48,236 nucleotides of DNA. Origin: CAZKTO01 sp964555685. GTDB taxonomy: Bacteria; Chloroflexota; Dehalococcoidia; SHYB01. The notes below the pieces were generated by a model, which saw only the letters and a list, made by a program, of their open reading frames with translations, was not told the origin of the DNA and did no database searches. The translations under genes were made by a program, and so were the position numbers. The stretch's first letter is position 1, and each line of letters begins with the position of its first letter. This document shows, one piece after another, positions 47,240 through 48,236 of this stretch. The DNA lies in the NCBI GenBank assembly GCA_964555685.1, contig CAZKTO010000015.1, positions 1 to 48,236 of the forward strand, given 5' to 3'.

Positions 47240-47333
47240 ACGACCGGACGCCTCTATTTAGCCAGAACCGGCCTGGGTGCGCAACCGCAAAGGAGACGAG
47301 GAACCAAGGGACAGGGAGCAAGAGGCGACAGGA

Positions 47334-47409
47334 TGGTGGAGATAGGGGGAGTCGAACCCCCGACCTCAGCGATGCGAGCGCTGCGCTCTGCCAACTGAGC
47401 TATATCCCC
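47334..47409 (-). tRNA. tRNA-Ala (anticodon CGC)
   Basis: Cloverleaf on the minus strand: acceptor GGGGATA/TATCTCC, D-arm GCTC...GAGC, anticodon stem CAGCG/CGCTG with loop CTCGCAT, T-loop TTCGACT, and encoded CCA. It reads GCG, a frequent codon here. Confidence 0.95.
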
Positions 47410-47481
47410 AGCAAGGGCGCACCACGGCGCCACAAGGGCCAGTATACCAACGCGCCTTCTGTAGGGTCAACGCTGGCAGCG

Positions 47482-48236
47482 TCAGAACGCCCGGTAGCGG
47501 TTCACGATGGGCAAGCGCCGGTCGCGGCCAAAGGCCCGCGCCGTGATCTTCACCCCCGGGGGAGCCTGCCGGCGCTTGTACTCGTTCCGGTCCACCCACG
47601 CCACCACCTGCTTCACCCGCGCCTCGTCGAAGCCCATGGCCAGCATCTCAGCGAAGGTTCGGTCCTCCTCCACGTACGCCTTCAGCATCGGGTCCAGCAC
47701 GGCGTACGGCGGGAGCGAGTCCTCGTCCCGCTGGTTGGGGCGCAGCTCGGCCGTGGGCGCCTTCTCGAAGACCCGCTGGGGGATAACGGGCCGGGGCCCC
47801 GTGCCGTTCCGGTATCGGGAGATCTCGTAGACCAGCGTCTTCGGCACGTCCTTGATGACCGCGAAGCCGCCGGCCATGTCGCCGTAGAGCGTCGCATAGC
47901 CGCAGGCCATCTCGCTCTTGTTGCCCGCCGTCAGCACGGGCTGCCAGCCGAACTTGTTCGAGAGCGCCATCCAGACGTTCCCCCGGATACGTGACTGGAT
48001 GTTCTCCTCCGCTGTCCCCGGCTGCGTACCGCTGAAATGAGGCTCCAGCATCTCCAGGTAGGCGGCGTGGGCCGGCTCGATGGGAATGATAAACATTCTC
48101 ATGCCCAGGTTATCCGCTACGCGCCGGGCGTCGGCAATCGAGCCCTCCGATGAGTAGCGCGACGGGTTGGAGACGCCGACGACGTGGTCCGGGCCAAGTG
48201 CGTCGGCGGCGATGGTTGCTACGAGGCTCGAATCGA
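47482..48236 (-). CDS. nadE: NAD+ synthetase, C-terminal part (5' end outside window)
   Basis: The frame is open to the window edge and ends at TGA 47484-47482. The visible part begins DSSLVATIAADALG, which is the second half of the SGGIDSS pyrophosphatase loop, then SNPSRYSSEGSIADARRVADNLG. It continues with QSRIRGNVWMALSNKFGW, LTAGNKSEMACGYATLYGDMAGGFAVIKDV (in part) and VDRNEYKRRQAPPGVKI. These are the ATP/NaAD-binding signature regions. Whether the N-terminal glutaminase domain exists cannot be seen, but the C-terminal sequence fits the glutamine-dependent class. It is upstream of the tRNAs and pncB on the same strand. Confidence 0.95.
   Translation of the reverse strand, partial: DSSLVATIAADALGPDHVVGVSNPSRYSSEGSIADARRVADNLGMRMFIIPIEPAHAAYLEMLEPHFSGTQPGTAEENIQSRIRGNVWMALSNKFGWQPVLTAGNKSEMACGYATLYGDMAGGFAVIKDVPKTLVYEISRYRNGTGPRPVIPQRVFEKAPTAELRPNQRDEDSLPPYAVLDPMLKAYVEEDRTFAEMLAMGFDEARVKQVVAWVDRNEYKRRQAPPGVKITARAFGRDRRLPIVNRYRAF

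Noticed and set aside
1..48236. CRISPR array
   Set aside because: No run of regularly spaced direct repeats was seen; the repeats here are scattered palindromes.

Overview
This window is a high-GC bacterial chromosome fragment, about two-thirds G+C by eye. It most likely comes from the phylum Chloroflexota (Dehalococcoidia/SAR202-like), assembled from a metagenome. The reasons are inferential: Thr/Pro-rich linkers behind lipoprotein signals, abundant class III CoA-transferases, SDR oxidoreductases and SMP-30 proteins, a class II (eukaryote-like) IleRS behind a T-box leader, and a 10-N scaffold gap at 17227-17236. The lineage was not tested by any search.

Layout. 1-9.6 kb is housekeeping: the end of a MoxR ATPase, an Ogt-type methyltransferase, dnaE with a small downstream gene (minus strand), then the classic block rpmH-rnpA-yidD-(PQQ-repeat lipoprotein)-yidC-jag. 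9.6-17 kb holds a T-box leader with ileS, an unknown minus-strand gene, and polA. 17-33 kb is an accessory catabolic region: four SDR genes, a GxxExxY cassette, two CaiB/BaiF CoA-transferases, an MFS exporter, two tandem SMP-30 proteins, a family 5 solute-binding lipoprotein, a carboxymuconolactone-decarboxylase-like protein, a frameshifted alpha/beta hydrolase and a thiolase. 33.4-47 kb is a stress/low-oxygen island: zinc ribbon protein, receiver protein, Hsp20, a GAF-PAS-kinase-receiver-winged-helix fusion, a cyclic-2,3-diphosphoglycerate-synthetase-like protein, a shortened carbamate kinase, three universal stress proteins, a twin-CBS protein, two GNATs, a cytochrome c-NirK fusion, and nicotinate phosphoribosyltransferase. 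Two tRNA genes and a partial nadE close the window.

Most interesting system. Two five-gene operons of the stress island diverge from one intergenic region (41376-41713). It carries two mirror-image pairs of the heptamer CCTTCAC, each pair phased by exactly 11 bp. A third pair with the same phase and orientation lies upstream of hsp20. Such direct repeats are the usual target of OmpR/PhoB-type winged-helix regulators, and the only such domain in the window sits at the end of the histidine kinase fusion in the same cluster. I propose a DosR-like dormancy/hypoxia regulon run by a single-polypeptide two-component system.

The second theme is small palindromic DNA. A 16-bp palindrome, CCCCGACNNGTCGGGG, occurs about a dozen times, in spacers, inside the T-box leader and inside coding regions (DnaE, PolA, NAPRTase, CMD, Ogt), mostly at linkers or ends of the proteins. 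Several other hairpin families, including one that made an in-frame 141-bp duplication in ogt, are also present.
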